Shown here: positions 17,570 to 27,777 of the stretch, in pieces | Position numbering within the stretch: position 1 is the stretch's first letter | How the letters are laid out: each line of letters starts with the position of its first letter | Assembly: GCF_000227765.1 (NCBI RefSeq) | Contig: NZ_JH165159.1 | Coordinates: 805,433-869,432, forward strand | Direction of reading: 5' to 3' | Source: Neisseria wadsworthii 9715 | GTDB lineage: Bacteria > Pseudomonadota > Gammaproteobacteria > Burkholderiales > Neisseriaceae | DNA: 64,000 bases | Position numbers and translations under genes: made by a program | Notes under the pieces: generated by a model | What the model was told of the DNA's origin: nothing | Database searches by the model: none | The model's input: the letters and a program-made list of their open reading frames with translations, nothing else

Positions 17570-18115
17570 GTGAATGAACCGAAGCAATCCAAGGTTTGGT
17601 ACAAAGAACCGTGGCCTTGGATTCTGATGGCAGGTCCCGCCATTGTGGTGGTAGCGGCGATTACCACTTTCTTTATTGCCAAAACCAATAATTCGGATTT
17701 GGTGATTGATGATTATTATAAAGACGGTAAATACATTAACCTGCAAATCGAACGTGATCGGGAAGCGCAGAAGCGTAATATTCAGGCTCAAGTGTTGATC
17801 AGCCCTTCGAATGATGCGGCTAAAGTGTTTATCAGTGGTGATTTTAATCCGAAAGAACCGATTAATATTTTGTTCATGCATCCGGCACGGCAAGCAGATG
17901 ACCAAACAGTTAAGCTTCAGGCGGGTTCTGGGGGATTATCCGGTGACAAGCACGAATATAATGCTGTATTTAAGCCGCTTCCTCCTGCCAAGCATTGGTA
18001 TGTGCGCGTTGAGGATGTTGGAGGTAAATGGCGTGTGGAAAATAAATGGCAGGTGAATAAAGGCAATGCATTAACGCTTTCTCCTATGGAAAAGCTGCCG
18101 GAGGCAGGCGGTTGA
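17570..18115 (+). CDS. FixH family protein
   Basis: The 181-residue protein has an N-terminal membrane segment preceded by KVWYKEPWPWILMAGPAIVVVAAITTFF, then YYKDGKYINLQIERDREAQ, the FixH pattern. FixH (CcoH) helps assemble cbb3 oxidase. The start is GTG 17570, two bases after ccoG; the nearby ATG at 17574 is out of frame. It is co-transcribed with ccoG and followed by a DUS hairpin. Confidence 0.85.
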   Translation: MNEPKQSKVWYKEPWPWILMAGPAIVVVAAITTFFIAKTNNSDLVIDDYYKDGKYINLQIERDREAQKRNIQAQVLISPSNDAAKVFISGDFNPKEPINILFMHPARQADDQTVKLQAGSGGLSGDKHEYNAVFKPLPPAKHWYVRVEDVGGKWRVENKWQVNKGNALTLSPMEKLPEAGG

Positions 18116-18170
18116 AGATGTTAGCGTGCCACCATAAAGCTTTGCCATGCTGTTCAAGTTGCTAACAGAG

Positions 18171-18201
18171 ATGCCTGTCTGAAAACTTTTCAGACAGGCA
18201 T
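18171..18201. terminator. DUS-pair hairpin after ccoG-fixH
   Basis: ATGCCTGTCTGAA (18171-18183) pairs with TTCAGACAGGCAT (18189-18201), followed by TTTT. Confidence 0.8.
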
Positions 18202-18356
18202 TTTTGAATGATGTAAAGATTATGCAAAAAAGCCATTAAAGCTAAATTTGGCGCACGCAGCAAAAGCCTTAGCTTTAAACAGCCTCCCGTGTTAACATTA
18301 CGGTAACATCAAATTACATTCCGTTGGAAAAATACGATATTAGGATTGAAAGTACC

Positions 18357-20636
18357 ATGGACGATTTAATCAAAGAAGCAGCCCTTCATTTCCACGAACA
18401 CCCGTTTCCGGGCAAAATTCAAGTAGCGCCGACCAAGCCTTTGGCTACCCAGTATGATCTTTCGCTGGCGTATTCGCCAGGCGTAGCCGCGCCTTGTATG
18501 GAAATCTATAATGACCCGCTCGCCTCATATAAATACACGGCACGAGGCAATTTGGTTGCAGTTATTTCCAATGGTACGGCTGTTTTAGGCTTAGGCAATA
18601 TCGGTGCGCTAGCCGGTAAACCCGTGATGGAAGGTAAGGGGGTATTGTTTAAGAAGTTTGCGGGTATTGACGTTTTTGATATTGAGGTAAATGAAACAGA
18701 CCCTGATAAATTGGTTGAAATTATCGCTTCTTTAGAGCCGACATTCGGCGGCATTAATTTGGAAGATATTAAAGCACCAGAATGTTTCTATATCGAGAAA
18801 AAACTGCGTGAACGTTGTAATATCCCTGTATTCCACGATGATCAGCACGGCACGGCCATCATCACTGCGGCGGCAGTAATTAACGGCTTACGTGTGGTGG
18901 GCAAAGACATTGCTGATGTGAGCTTGGTGTGTTCCGGAGCCGGTGCGGCGGCGATTGCCTGCTTGGATTTGTTGGTTGCGCTGGGTATGAAAACCGAAAA
19001 CATCACGGTTTGCGATTCAAAAGGTGTTATTTACCAAACCCGAGAAGACCGTGAACGCATGGATGAATCCAAAATCCGTTATGCCATCGCAGATAACGGC
19101 CAGCGAGTGTTGGCCGATGCAGTTGCGGGTAAAGATATCTTCTTAGGTCTCTCAGGCCCGAATCTCTTAAGTGTTGAGATGCTTAAGACTATGAATGACA
19201 AGCCGATCGTGCTGGCTTTGGCGAACCCGCAGCCTGAAATTTGGCCGCCTGAAGCCAAAGCTGCGCGCCCCGATGTGGTAATCGGTACGGGCCGTTCGGA
19301 TTTCCCCAACCAAGTGAACAATGTATTGTGTTTCCCGTTCATTTTCCGCGGCGCGCTGGATGTGGGTGCAACCACCATCAACGAAGAAATGAAGCTGGCA
19401 TGTGTACGCGCGATTGCCGATTTGGCGATGGCGGAGTCGAGTGCGGAAGTGGCCGGAGCGTATGAAGATGCTGACCTGACTTTCGGCCCGGAGTATCTGA
19501 TTCCGAAACCGTTCGACCCGCGTCTGATTGCGAAAATCGCGCCGGCTGTGGCGCAGGCGGCAATGGATTCCGGCGTGGCAACCCGTCCGATTACCGACAT
19601 GGATGCCTATGTTGAGAAGCTGAACCAGTTCGTTTATAAAACCAGCTTGTTTATGCGCCCGATATTTAATCAAGCGCGCAAACAGATTAAGCGCATTGTG
19701 CTGACCGAGGGCGAAGACGAGCGTATTTTGCACGCTGCGCAGCAAGTGGTTTCGCAAAAACTGGCTTTCCCGATTTTGGTGGGGCAGCGCAAAGTGATCG
19801 AAGAGCGTTTGCAGTCGCAAGGCTTGACCATTCAGCCGGGGCGTGATTTCGAGCTGATTGATATTGATGATAATCCACGCTTTGAAGCAAGCTGGAAAGA
19901 ATATTACCGCTTGCGCCAGCGCAAGGGCGTTACCGAAGAAATGGCACGCCGCCGTGTTCGAGCCAACAGCACGTTGATCGGCGCATTGATGGTGCGCTTG
20001 GGTCATGCCGACGGTATGTTGTGCGGCACAATGGGGCGTTTTTACGATCATTTTGCTATTTTTGAGGAAGTGATTGGTTACAATAATCCTGAAAAACATG
20101 CGTTTGCCATGAATGCGTTGATTTCCAATAAAGGCAACTTCTTTATTGCGGACACTTATATCAACGAAGATCCGGATGCCGAGCAATTGGCTAAGGGTAC
20201 TTTGATGTGCGCTAAAGAAATGAAGCGTTTCGGTATCAAGCCGAAAGTGGCGCTGGTGTCTAATTCGAACTATGGTTCGCGCCATGATAAAGATGCCGTG
20301 AAAATGCAAGGCGCGCTTGAAATGATACGCGAGCTGGATCCTGAATTGGAAATCGATGGCGAAATGCAGGCAGACGTGGCAATGGATGAAGAAATGCGTA
20401 AATCCATTTATCCGGAAACCACACTGACAGGTTCCGCCAATCTGCTGGTGATGCCCAACGTTGAAGCCGCCAATATCAGCTATAACCTGTTGCGCGTGAA
20501 TGCAACCAACGGTATTACAGTCGGCCCGATTTTGATGGGTATGAATAAACCTGTGCATATTGTGACGCCGATATCTACCGTGCGCCGCATAGTCAATATG
20601 ATTGCATTAACTGCCGTAGATGCGCAGCGTCAATAA
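18357..20636 (+). CDS. maeB: NADP-dependent malic enzyme with phosphotransacetylase-like domain
   Basis: MaeB decarboxylates malate to pyruvate with NADP reduction, feeding gluconeogenesis and NADPH supply. The start is taken as ATG 18357 ([20 protein letters not shown]), giving 759 residues, the E. coli MaeB length; an upstream TTG would add 11 residues. The malic domain has YSPGVAAPC, the Asp-rich [10 protein letters not shown] metal site and [13 protein letters not shown] for NAD(P). From about residue 430 the C-terminal phosphotransacetylase-like domain follows ([43 protein letters not shown]), usually regulatory rather than catalytic. Monocistronic. Confidence 0.93.
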   Translation: MDDLIKEAALHFHEHPFPGKIQVAPTKPLATQYDLSLAYSPGVAAPCMEIYNDPLASYKYTARGNLVAVISNGTAVLGLGNIGALAGKPVMEGKGVLFKKFAGIDVFDIEVNETDPDKLVEIIASLEPTFGGINLEDIKAPECFYIEKKLRERCNIPVFHDDQHGTAIITAAAVINGLRVVGKDIADVSLVCSGAGAAAIACLDLLVALGMKTENITVCDSKGVIYQTREDRERMDESKIRYAIADNGQRVLADAVAGKDIFLGLSGPNLLSVEMLKTMNDKPIVLALANPQPEIWPPEAKAARPDVVIGTGRSDFPNQVNNVLCFPFIFRGALDVGATTINEEMKLACVRAIADLAMAESSAEVAGAYEDADLTFGPEYLIPKPFDPRLIAKIAPAVAQAAMDSGVATRPITDMDAYVEKLNQFVYKTSLFMRPIFNQARKQIKRIVLTEGEDERILHAAQQVVSQKLAFPILVGQRKVIEERLQSQGLTIQPGRDFELIDIDDNPRFEASWKEYYRLRQRKGVTEEMARRRVRANSTLIGALMVRLGHADGMLCGTMGRFYDHFAIFEEVIGYNNPEKHAFAMNALISNKGNFFIADTYINEDPDAEQLAKGTLMCAKEMKRFGIKPKVALVSNSNYGSRHDKDAVKMQGALEMIRELDPELEIDGEMQADVAMDEEMRKSIYPETTLTGSANLLVMPNVEAANISYNLLRVNATNGITVGPILMGMNKPVHIVTPISTVRRIVNMIALTAVDAQRQ

Positions 20637-20652
20637 GCTTGATTGAGCATGA

Positions 20653-20685
20653 ATGCCTGTCTGAAAAAAATGTTCAGACAGGCAT
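20653..20685. terminator. DUS-pair hairpin after maeB
   Basis: ATGCCTGTCTGAA (20653-20665) pairs with TTCAGACAGGCAT (20673-20685). Confidence 0.8.
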
Positions 20686-20759
20686 AGTTGTTATTACAGA
20701 CTTTCGGCAGGCGCGCTTATCCTTTAAAATAAGCAGCGTTTTATTTCAGGAGCCGATTC

Positions 20760-21158
20760 GTGGAATGTCCGATATGCAATGCGCGAGACGAAGACGTTTT
20801 GTTGCAAACCGATAAATTACGTGTGATTGCTGTGCATAATGAGGCCCATGCTCCGGCTTTCTGCCGCGTTATCTGGCAGCAACATGTTGCGGAGATGACC
20901 GACCTGTCGGCAGTAGAGCGTAATGAATTAATGGATGTGGTGTATCGCGTGGAAAGCGCGATGCGCGAGGTGTTTAAGCCTGCCAAAATCAATTTGGCCA
21001 GTTTGGGCAACGTGGTTCCGCATTTGCATTGGCATGTGATTGCCCGTTTTACCGATGATGCACATTTCCCCGCACCTATCTGGGCAGTACCCAAGCGCAC
21101 GTCTGCCGTTGCGCTGCCAAAAGATTGGCCGCAACAGATCAAAGCATTAATCAATTAA
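20760..21158 (+). CDS. HIT family nucleotide-binding protein
   Basis: The 132-residue protein has the histidine triad HLHWHVIAR (about residues 91-99), the active site of nucleotide hydrolases and transferases. An N-terminal CPICNARDED may bind zinc. The start is GTG 20760 after AGGAGCC. It is 21 bp upstream of ldcA, probably an operon by position, though no functional link is known. It most resembles the diadenosine tetraphosphate hydrolase-like branch of the HIT family. Confidence 0.85.
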   Translation: MECPICNARDEDVLLQTDKLRVIAVHNEAHAPAFCRVIWQQHVAEMTDLSAVERNELMDVVYRVESAMREVFKPAKINLASLGNVVPHLHWHVIARFTDDAHFPAPIWAVPKRTSAVALPKDWPQQIKALIN

Positions 21159-21179
21159 ACTAAACGAAAAGGAAACAAT

Positions 21180-22370
21180 ATGGATTGGCAAACCTCACGC
21201 CGTAATTTGTTGCGCGCAGGAGCGGCGGTGGTCGGTGCCGGTGTGTTGCAGGCCTGTACGGGCGGGGCACAAAAAAAGCCGACTGTGAAATCTACCGGAA
21301 AAGCCGTGCCTGTTCAGCCGAAGCCGACCATTAAACGTTCAGGAAAAAATGTGTTAAGAGTTGTTGCACCTTCCGGTTTTGCGGAAGATAGAAACCGTAT
21401 CGAAATCGGTTTGACCCGTCTTTACAATGCCGGGTTCACTGTAACTAACCAAGAAGCTGCTTATCGCCGTTATCAGCGTTTTGCCGGTGCAGATGCTCAG
21501 CGGATTGCTGACTTTCAGGATGTTGCCTCCGGCCGTGTGCCCGCGCCGAAAGTGTTAATGGGGCTGCGTGGCGGTTATGGTGCGGCACGATTGCTGCCTC
21601 ATATCGATTTTGCTTCGCTTGGTGCAAGAATGCGGGAGCGCCAAACACTGTTTTTGGGTTTTAGCGACGTGTGCGCTATCCAACTCGCGCTTTTGGCTAA
21701 AGGCAATATGATGAGCTTTGCCGGGCCTATGGTGTATAGTGAATTCGGTAAAACCATGCCTAGCCCTTATACAATGGATTCATTTATCAACGGTACCACT
21801 AATACGCAAAACACTATTACCGTGTCATCTATTCAGCGAAAAGGTGTGAGTGCGGAAGGTACGCTTTGGGGAGGGAACCTAAGTGTGCTGGCATCTTTGG
21901 TGGGATCGCCTTATATGCCTGATATTCAGGGCGGTATTCTGTTTTTGGAGGATGTGGGTGAACAGCCCTACCGTATCGAGCGTATGCTGCAAACCTTGCT
22001 TTTGGCAGGTATATTGCAAAAGCAGCAAGCCATTATTTTGGGTGATTTCCGCATGGGTACTATCCGTGATATTTATGACAGTAGCTATGATTTTACTAAT
22101 GTAATCAACATCATTAGCCGAGTAGCCAAAGTCCCTGTGTTAACCGGTTTCCCGTTTGGCCATATTACTAATAAATCTACTTTCCCATTGGGCGGACATG
22201 CGAAAGTAAAACCGAGTTCGGACGGAGGCTATTCTGTGACGTTCAGCGGTTATCCGGTTTTAGACAAAACCACTTTGGCTTTGGATACGCTGATTCCGCC
22301 GCCGGTATCGTTTGAAGACCCGTTAAGCGGATACAATCAGATTATCGAAGAAAAAGGTGATTTGGAATAA
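21180..22370 (+). CDS. ldcA: L,D-carboxypeptidase (Tat-exported lipoprotein)
   Basis: LdcA-type S66 peptidases remove the terminal D-Ala from murein tetrapeptides. The 396-residue protein starts with a twin-arginine-like RRNLLRAGAAVVGAGVLQAC: the Arg pair plus a lipobox ending at Cys26 suggest export and lipid anchoring. The catalytic Ser lies in LGFSDVCAIQLALL and the family motif GLRGGYGAARLL precedes it. Neisseria LdcA homologues are periplasmic and affect release of peptidoglycan fragments; that context is known from pathogenic species, not shown here. AAAGGAAAC precedes ATG 21180. Confidence 0.85.
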   Translation: MDWQTSRRNLLRAGAAVVGAGVLQACTGGAQKKPTVKSTGKAVPVQPKPTIKRSGKNVLRVVAPSGFAEDRNRIEIGLTRLYNAGFTVTNQEAAYRRYQRFAGADAQRIADFQDVASGRVPAPKVLMGLRGGYGAARLLPHIDFASLGARMRERQTLFLGFSDVCAIQLALLAKGNMMSFAGPMVYSEFGKTMPSPYTMDSFINGTTNTQNTITVSSIQRKGVSAEGTLWGGNLSVLASLVGSPYMPDIQGGILFLEDVGEQPYRIERMLQTLLLAGILQKQQAIILGDFRMGTIRDIYDSSYDFTNVINIISRVAKVPVLTGFPFGHITNKSTFPLGGHAKVKPSSDGGYSVTFSGYPVLDKTTLALDTLIPPPVSFEDPLSGYNQIIEEKGDLE

Positions 22371-22430
22371 TTTGGCACTGATATTGCCATTCATAGACCA
22401 TAGTTAACCTGTTTTATAGAATTGAGCACA

Positions 22431-22467
22431 ATGCCTGTCTGAATAACAAAACGTTTCAGACAGGCAT
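22431..22467. terminator. DUS-pair hairpin after ldcA
   Basis: ATGCCTGTCTGAA (22431-22443) pairs with TTCAGACAGGCAT (22455-22467), followed by TCTTTG. Confidence 0.8.
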
Positions 22468-22678
22468 TCTTTGTTGATTGGTTTTAAATATTTTATGCGG
22501 TGCTTGCAGCGCTGTTTGTGGAGGCGTATCTTCTTATATATTGATTTCGCTATAAACACAATTTAATAATTTATGTTATAGTCGCTTTTCAATTTTATTG
22601 CTAAATATTTATTTTATATGTTATGAAGTTTTGTTAATGCCACTATAGTTAAGTCAATAACAACTGGTAAATATATTG
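22468..22678. other. AT-rich region upstream of hisC
   Basis: No gene seen. The AT-rich sequence likely holds the promoter of the his cluster. I found no leader peptide rich in His codons and no terminator-antiterminator pair, so classical attenuation is not supported. Confidence 0.5.
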
Positions 22679-23773
22679 ATGGATACACAAGTTATGCTAC
22701 GCCAAATCATACGTTCCGATATTCAAGCAATGACTGCCTATGCTGTGGCAGATGTGCCTTTAAACTGTATTAAGCTCGATGCAATGGAGATGCCGTACCG
22801 TTATCCGGACGAACTGAAAACACAATTAGGAAAACTTCTGGCAGAAGCGCCGGAGAATCTTTATCCCAATCCGGCTACCAGCGGGCTTCAAGAAGCATTG
22901 CGTCAGACTTTTGGCATATCTGATGCTGCGAATATTGTTCTGGGTAACGGTTCCGATGAGTTAATCCAATTACTTACCATGCTGGTTGCCAAACCCGGCG
23001 CTAAAGTTTTAGCTTTGGAGCCGAGCTTTGTTATGTATCGACACAATGCCCGCCTGTTTGGCTTGGAATATGTCGGGGTTTCGCTGAATCAAGATTTCAC
23101 GATGAATCTACCGGCCGTGTTGGCCGCGATTGAAAAACACCAACCTGCTTTGATATTTGTGGCTTACCCCAATAATCCTACAGGGGTTTGCTTTGAGCGG
23201 GATGAAGTGCAGATGATTATTGATTTGGCTCCGGGAATTGTGGTGGTTGATGAAGCTTATGGGGCGTTCAGCCGAGATAGTTTTTTGCCGCAAGCCGGCA
23301 GTTGTGAGCGTCTAGTGGTTATGCGCACACTGAGCAAAATCGGCTTTGCCGGTTTACGGATTGGCTATGCCGCCGGCCATCCGATGGTGATGCAGGAGCT
23401 GACGAAAATCGTGCCGCCTTATAATATGAACCAACTAAGCCTTGCTGCTGCTAAATTTGCTTTGCAAAATCAAAACTGGATTACACAGCATATTGATATT
23501 TTGAAGCAGGAACGAAGCCGTTTAAGTGAAGCACTCTTAGCATTAGGGATTGAAGTTTTTCCCAGTGAAGCTAATTTTATTACGGTAAAAGTGAATGATG
23601 CCGAAAAAGTATTTGAAACTTTATGGCAGAATAACATTCTTATTAAAAAACTACATGGAATGCATCCGTTGTTGGCGCAATGTCTGCGCATTACCGTAGG
23701 CACACCTGAACAGAATGATGCCGTTTTAAATATTTTAAAAAATATTACAACATCAATCTTGAAACCAAATTAA
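22679..23773 (+). CDS. hisC: Histidinol-phosphate aminotransferase
   Basis: HisC transfers the amino group of glutamate to imidazole acetol phosphate in histidine synthesis. The 364-residue protein is a fold-type I PLP enzyme: [32 protein letters not shown] (the Asp that contacts PLP nitrogen) and [14 protein letters not shown] with the Schiff-base Lys. The start may be ATG 22679 or ATG 22694; neither has a clear ribosome site. First in the hisC-hisB unit. Confidence 0.93.
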   Translation: MDTQVMLRQIIRSDIQAMTAYAVADVPLNCIKLDAMEMPYRYPDELKTQLGKLLAEAPENLYPNPATSGLQEALRQTFGISDAANIVLGNGSDELIQLLTMLVAKPGAKVLALEPSFVMYRHNARLFGLEYVGVSLNQDFTMNLPAVLAAIEKHQPALIFVAYPNNPTGVCFERDEVQMIIDLAPGIVVVDEAYGAFSRDSFLPQAGSCERLVVMRTLSKIGFAGLRIGYAAGHPMVMQELTKIVPPYNMNQLSLAAAKFALQNQNWITQHIDILKQERSRLSEALLALGIEVFPSEANFITVKVNDAEKVFETLWQNNILIKKLHGMHPLLAQCLRITVGTPEQNDAVLNILKNITTSILKPN

Positions 23774-23792
23774 TAAAGTAAGCGAACTTTTT

Positions 23793-24689
23793 ATGAAAAC
23801 CAAAAAAGAAATCCGTAATGAAAATTTCAACCGCTTGATTGAAGAAGCAGGTTCCATTTCCGAGCTGGCACGGCGTTGCGGTTATGAGAATCCCGCTTCA
23901 CTCTATCAGCTGAGAGTGCGTTTGAATAAACAGGAAGAGGGTAGCCGTGGTATCACCAATACACTGTCGGCTAAGTTGGAATCCGGTATGGGTAAGCCGC
24001 GTGGTTGGATGGATATTCCCCAAGAGAGCACAGTGGGCAGTTCGGGTACGGTATCGGGCAGTAGTGTTAGTGCAATTGATATGAGCAATGCCTCAGGCCG
24101 TGTCGTAACGGTAACGCGCAATACCAATGAAACCCAAATTACCATTTCGCTTAACCTGGATGGAACTGGTCGAAGTCGTTTTGATACAGGTGTGCCGTTT
24201 TTGGAGCACATGCTTGACCAAATTGCACGCCACAGCCTGATTGACTTAGACATTTCCTGCAAAGGTGATCTGCATATCGATGACCACCATACAGTGGAAG
24301 ATATCGGTATCACACTCGGCCAAGCTCTGAAGCAGGCTTTGGGTGATAAAGCAGGTATCCGACGTTATGGTCATGCCTATGTGCCTTTGGATGAAGCTTT
24401 GAGCCGTGTGGTGATTGATCTTTCCGGCCGTCCAGGTTTAGTGTATAACCTTAATTTCACTCGAGCATGGATCGGTAAATTCGACGTTGATCTATTCAGC
24501 GAGTTTTTCCACGGTTTAGTGAATCACAGTATGATGACATTGCACATTGATAATCTGAGTGGTTACAATGCACACCATCAAGCTGAAACTGTATTTAAAG
24601 CGTTTGGCCGTGCATTGCGTATGGCGGTAGAACATGATCCGAGAATGGCTGGCCAAATGCCGTCAACCAAGGGTACTTTAACTGCATAG
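23793..24689 (+). CDS. hisB: Imidazoleglycerol-phosphate dehydratase with N-terminal HTH-like domain
   Basis: The C-terminal ~195 residues are the IGPD enzyme of histidine synthesis: [24 protein letters not shown], the metal-binding [13 protein letters not shown], and [36 protein letters not shown] and [18 protein letters not shown]. In front are about 95 residues unlike usual His[42 protein letters not shown], then [19 protein letters not shown], which looks like a Cro/CI helix-turn-helix domain (the GKPxGWMD end is typical of phage-type repressors), joined by a Ser/Gly linker. Neisseria HisB proteins are longer than average by about this amount, as I recall, so the fusion is probably genus-wide. 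It sits 19 bp after hisC. Confidence 0.92.
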   Translation: MKTKKEIRNENFNRLIEEAGSISELARRCGYENPASLYQLRVRLNKQEEGSRGITNTLSAKLESGMGKPRGWMDIPQESTVGSSGTVSGSSVSAIDMSNASGRVVTVTRNTNETQITISLNLDGTGRSRFDTGVPFLEHMLDQIARHSLIDLDISCKGDLHIDDHHTVEDIGITLGQALKQALGDKAGIRRYGHAYVPLDEALSRVVIDLSGRPGLVYNLNFTRAWIGKFDVDLFSEFFHGLVNHSMMTLHIDNLSGYNAHHQAETVFKAFGRALRMAVEHDPRMAGQMPSTKGTLTA

Positions 24690-24733
24690 GGCTCCATCGT
24701 GGTTGAGTCAGTTAGCCGCTTTCGCGTCGCACT

Positions 24734-24759
24734 TTCAGACAGGCATATGCCTGTCTGAA
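24734..24759. repeat. Head-to-head DUS pair forming a 26-bp perfect palindrome
   Basis: TTCAGACAGGCAT (24734-24746) is followed with no spacer by ATGCCTGTCTGAA (24747-24759). The orientation is the reverse of all the usual terminator pairs here, with the two ATG ends meeting in the centre. It lies between hisB and hisH and has no T run. Confidence 0.9.
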
Positions 24760-24803
24760 AATGTTTTAAAGTCTTCAAAATATATACGTAAGGTTTGTGT
24801 GTA

Positions 24804-25448
24804 ATGAAAATAGCAATAGTCGATTACGGCATGGGTAATCTACATTCGGTTTTAAAATCTGTTCAAGCGGCAGACAAGTTGGCCAATACCGGCGCGCAAA
24901 TTGTACTGACTGACAAACCGGAAGATGTGTTTTCTGCTGATAAAATTATTTTTCCGGGGCAGGGCGCCATGCCTGATTGTATGACCGCTTTGCAACAGAG
25001 TGGTTTGGGTGAAGCTGTGTCCGATGGTTTGAAAAACAAACCTTTTTTCGGCATTTGCGTAGGCGCGCAGCTCTTGTTTGATCACAGCGAAGAAGGTTCC
25101 ACAGCTGGATTAGGTTGGTTTAAAGGTGAAGTGAAGCGCTTCCCGGCTGATAACACCGATGCAGATGGTAATAAACTGAAAGTGCCACATATGGGTTGGA
25201 ACAGTGTGCACCAAGTTTGCTCCCATCCTTTGTTTAAAGATATTCCCGATGAAACGCGTTTTTATTTTGTACACAGTTATTACTTTGCGCCACAGGAAGA
25301 AAGCATAATATTGGGCACCAGTGAATATCCTGAACCATTTGCGTGTATTGTCGGACGCGACAATGTGTTTGCCACCCAGTTTCATACTGAAAAAAGCCAT
25401 GATGCGGGATTACTGTTGTTGCGTAATTTTTTACACTGGAACGGATAA
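24804..25448 (+). CDS. hisH: Imidazole glycerol phosphate synthase, glutaminase subunit
   Basis: HisH hydrolyses glutamine and channels ammonia to HisF. The 214-residue protein has IVDYGMGNLHSV, the PGQGAMPDCM oxyanion region, GICVGAQLLFDHSEEG with the nucleophilic Cys, and a C-terminal TQFHTEKSHDAG with catalytic His and Glu. The true start is ATG 24804; a GTG at 24795 is also in frame but adds nothing typical. Partner hisF lies at 26857. Confidence 0.95.
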   Translation: MKIAIVDYGMGNLHSVLKSVQAADKLANTGAQIVLTDKPEDVFSADKIIFPGQGAMPDCMTALQQSGLGEAVSDGLKNKPFFGICVGAQLLFDHSEEGSTAGLGWFKGEVKRFPADNTDADGNKLKVPHMGWNSVHQVCSHPLFKDIPDETRFYFVHSYYFAPQEESIILGTSEYPEPFACIVGRDNVFATQFHTEKSHDAGLLLLRNFLHWNG

Positions 25449-25474
25449 ATTGTGTTAAAATCACTAAATTATAT

Positions 25475-25514
25475 TTCAGACAGGCATTTCTGAATAATGA
25501 AACGCCTGTCTGAA
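25475..25514. repeat. DUS pair, outward orientation
   Basis: TTCAGACAGGCAT (25475-25487) and a variant ACGCCTGTCTGAA (25502-25514) flank a 14-base loop. As at 24734, the orientation is reversed relative to most pairs in the window. Confidence 0.8.
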
Positions 25515-25603
25515 ACGATAATGTTTACCGCGTTTCGTTTGAGTTAGGTCAGCTAATCATATTTTGATTGCGATAAATATTTTATTTGAATAATGGATTT
25601 GCC

Positions 25604-26344
25604 ATGTTACTGATTCCTGCCATTGATTTGAAAAACGGCCAATGCGTGCGCTTGAAGCAAGGCTTGATGGATGAAGCAACCGTATTTTCAGACAAACCAG
25701 TCGAGATGGGGCGGCATTGGGTGGAACAGGGCGCGCGTCGTTTGCATTTGGTGGATTTGGATGGTGCATTTGCCGGTGAGCCGAAAAATTTTGAGGCTAT
25801 CAGGGAGATTGTGGCCGTAACTTCACGTGATGTGCCGGTCCAATTGGGTGGCGGCATTCGTGATTTAGGTACCATCGAAAAATATTTGGGTTTAGGTTTG
25901 AGCTACGTCATAATCGGTACGGCAGCAGTCAAAAATCCTGATTTTGTGCGAGAGGCATGCAAAGAGTTTGCCGGGCACATTATTGTTGGTCTGGATGCAA
26001 AAGACGGCATGGTTGCCATTGATGGCTGGGCTACGGTAACCGACCATCATGTGATTGATTTAAGCAAACGATTTGAAGATGATGGTGTAAACAGCATTAT
26101 TTATACAGATATCGGTCGCGACGGGATGATGAGCGGGGTTAATGTAGAAGCAACCGTTAAACTTGCCGAGGCTGTCGATATTCCTGTGATTGCTTCTGGC
26201 GGTTTAACGAATTTAGAAGACATTAAAGCATTGTGTGCAGTTCAGGAAAGCGGCATTGAAGGTGCCATCACAGGCCGGGCAATTTATGAAGGCAGTATTG
26301 ATTTTGCCGAGGCCCAAACATTGGCGGATGAATTATCAAAGTAA
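25604..26344 (+). CDS. hisA: ProFAR isomerase
   Basis: HisA isomerises ProFAR to PRFAR on a (beta-alpha)8 barrel. The 246-residue protein begins [20 protein letters not shown] with the catalytic Asp of AIDL, and contains [28 protein letters not shown] with the second catalytic Asp, and [15 protein letters not shown] 25604 is chosen over TTG 25586 because it matches the family start. It precedes a small membrane protein and hisF. Confidence 0.95.
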   Translation: MLLIPAIDLKNGQCVRLKQGLMDEATVFSDKPVEMGRHWVEQGARRLHLVDLDGAFAGEPKNFEAIREIVAVTSRDVPVQLGGGIRDLGTIEKYLGLGLSYVIIGTAAVKNPDFVREACKEFAGHIIVGLDAKDGMVAIDGWATVTDHHVIDLSKRFEDDGVNSIIYTDIGRDGMMSGVNVEATVKLAEAVDIPVIASGGLTNLEDIKALCAVQESGIEGAITGRAIYEGSIDFAEAQTLADELSK

Positions 26345-26466
26345 GCAAGCATTTTACATTTATCTGGATTAATTAGTTTTATTAATAGCAATCTCGCAGC
26401 CTGCTAACGGGTTGAAATTAAATATATTAAACGAGATTGCATGCATATTCGCAGGGAATAGAAAAA

Positions 26467-26784
26467 ATGTTGGAAGTATTTGTTTTAGGTTTTTGGCTGA
26501 TATGGTCGTCTGAACGCGACATTTCAGCACTGATGGAGGGCTTGGCATTTGTCGGGCTTACTGTTCTGATTCGCAGCATCATGGTCTTTTCTCCGCCTGA
26601 AATTAACCAATTATTTTTTATTACGATGGGCATTGAATGGGCATTTGTATCTTTGATAATGTGGGCGATAAACCGTTATTCGACCACTTTCATTACTACT
26701 TTGCTGTTTGCGCTAATCGGCTCGGCATCTTATTATTGGTTATCGCAGCATTCGCTCGAAATTGCCGAAAAAATTATTACATAA
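26467..26784 (+). CDS. Small membrane protein between hisA and hisF
   Basis: The 105-residue protein (start ATG 26467, preceded by AGGGAATAGA) has three hydrophobic stretches: LEVFVLGFWLIW, LAFVGLTVLIRSIMVF and TTFITTLLFALIGSASYYWL, so two or three membrane passes. I recognise no family. Its place inside the his cluster, 72 bp before hisF, suggests shared transcription but not a role in histidine synthesis. Confidence 0.65.
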   Translation: MLEVFVLGFWLIWSSERDISALMEGLAFVGLTVLIRSIMVFSPPEINQLFFITMGIEWAFVSLIMWAINRYSTTFITTLLFALIGSASYYWLSQHSLEIAEKIIT

Positions 26785-26856
26785 TTGAACAGATTGAACA
26801 GGCTGCTTGGCAAATAAAGCAGCCTGTCGTTATTTTGGAGTAGTAAAGGAATCGTT

Positions 26857-27624
26857 ATGGCATTGGCAAAACGTATTATTCCATGTCTGGATGTAGAAAA
26901 TGGTCGTGTTGTGAAAGGTGTCAACTTTATCGGCTTACGCGATGCGGGCAATCCGGTTGACGTAGCCAAACGTTACAATGACGAAGGTGCGGATGAATTG
27001 ACATTTCTCGATATCACAGCATCTTCTGATAACCGCGACACCATTTTGCATGTCATTGAAGAAGTTGCCTCACAAGTGTTTATTCCACTAACAGTTGGTG
27101 GCGGTGTACGTTCTGTAGCAGATGTGCGCCGATTGTTAAATGCCGGTGCAGATAAGGCCAGCATTAATACTGCTGCCGTTACCAATCCCGATTTAATTAA
27201 TGAAGCCAGTGGTTTTTTTGGTTCACAGGCAATTGTGGTAGCGATTGATGCCAAAGCCGTCAATCCTGAAAACACACGTTGGGAAGTATTTACCCACGGT
27301 GGGCGCAAAGCCACAGGTATTGATGCTGTTGAGTGGGCAAAAAACATGCAGATGCGCGGTGCAGGTGAGATTCTTTTAACCAGCATGGATAGAGATGGCA
27401 CGAAAATAGGTTTCAACCTGCCGCTTACACGAACGATTAGCGAAGCAGTGGACATTCCTGTGATTGCATCAGGCGGTGTGGGTAACGTGCAGCACTTGAT
27501 AGATGGCGTGAAAGAAGGTAAGGCTGATGCTGTGTTAGCGGCCAGTATTTTTCACTTTGGAGAAGTAAGTATTCGTGAAGCTAAGCTGGCAATGCAGGCC
27601 GCAGGAATAGAGATACGGCTTTAA
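26857..27624 (+). CDS. hisF: Imidazole glycerol phosphate synthase, cyclase subunit
   Basis: HisF uses ammonia from HisH to form imidazole glycerol phosphate and AICAR. The 255-residue barrel protein starts [22 protein letters not shown] with the catalytic Asp of CLDV and has [30 protein letters not shown] with the second Asp, and [21 protein letters not shown] precedes ATG 26857. Confidence 0.96.
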   Translation: MALAKRIIPCLDVENGRVVKGVNFIGLRDAGNPVDVAKRYNDEGADELTFLDITASSDNRDTILHVIEEVASQVFIPLTVGGGVRSVADVRRLLNAGADKASINTAAVTNPDLINEASGFFGSQAIVVAIDAKAVNPENTRWEVFTHGGRKATGIDAVEWAKNMQMRGAGEILLTSMDRDGTKIGFNLPLTRTISEAVDIPVIASGGVGNVQHLIDGVKEGKADAVLAASIFHFGEVSIREAKLAMQAAGIEIRL

Positions 27625-27650
27625 ATTAAAATCCGTTAAACTAATTTTTT

Positions 27651-27678
27651 AAGTTGATTCACTATGGTCAATCAACTT
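27651..27678. terminator. Hairpin after hisF
   Basis: A perfect 9-bp stem with a 10-base loop is preceded by a T run and followed by ACTTTTATT. It probably ends the his transcript. Confidence 0.6.
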
Positions 27679-27756
27679 GACTTTTATTACAGCCTTGCGT
27701 CTTGCTATATCTGTGCTGTTTTGTATAAGCGGCCAGTTTCATAGCTATATAAAAAA

Positions 27757-27777
27757 GCGTACTCATTTTGAGTACGC
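27757..27777. terminator. Bidirectional hairpin
   Basis: GCGTACTCA and TGAGTACGC form a perfect 9-bp stem with a 3-base loop, with AAAAAA before and TTAAAATTT after. Confidence 0.7.

Noticed and set aside
19167-20558. 463-codon minus-strand ORF opposite maeB
   Set aside because: It lies wholly antisense to the well-supported malic enzyme gene, is rich in His/Arg/Ile as expected of a shadow frame, and has no recognisable domain.
26508-26519. TGGTCGTCTGAA, near the mucosa-type DUS AGGTCGTCTGAA
   Set aside because: One mismatch, single copy, within a coding region of a gene with no other signs of import; likely chance.
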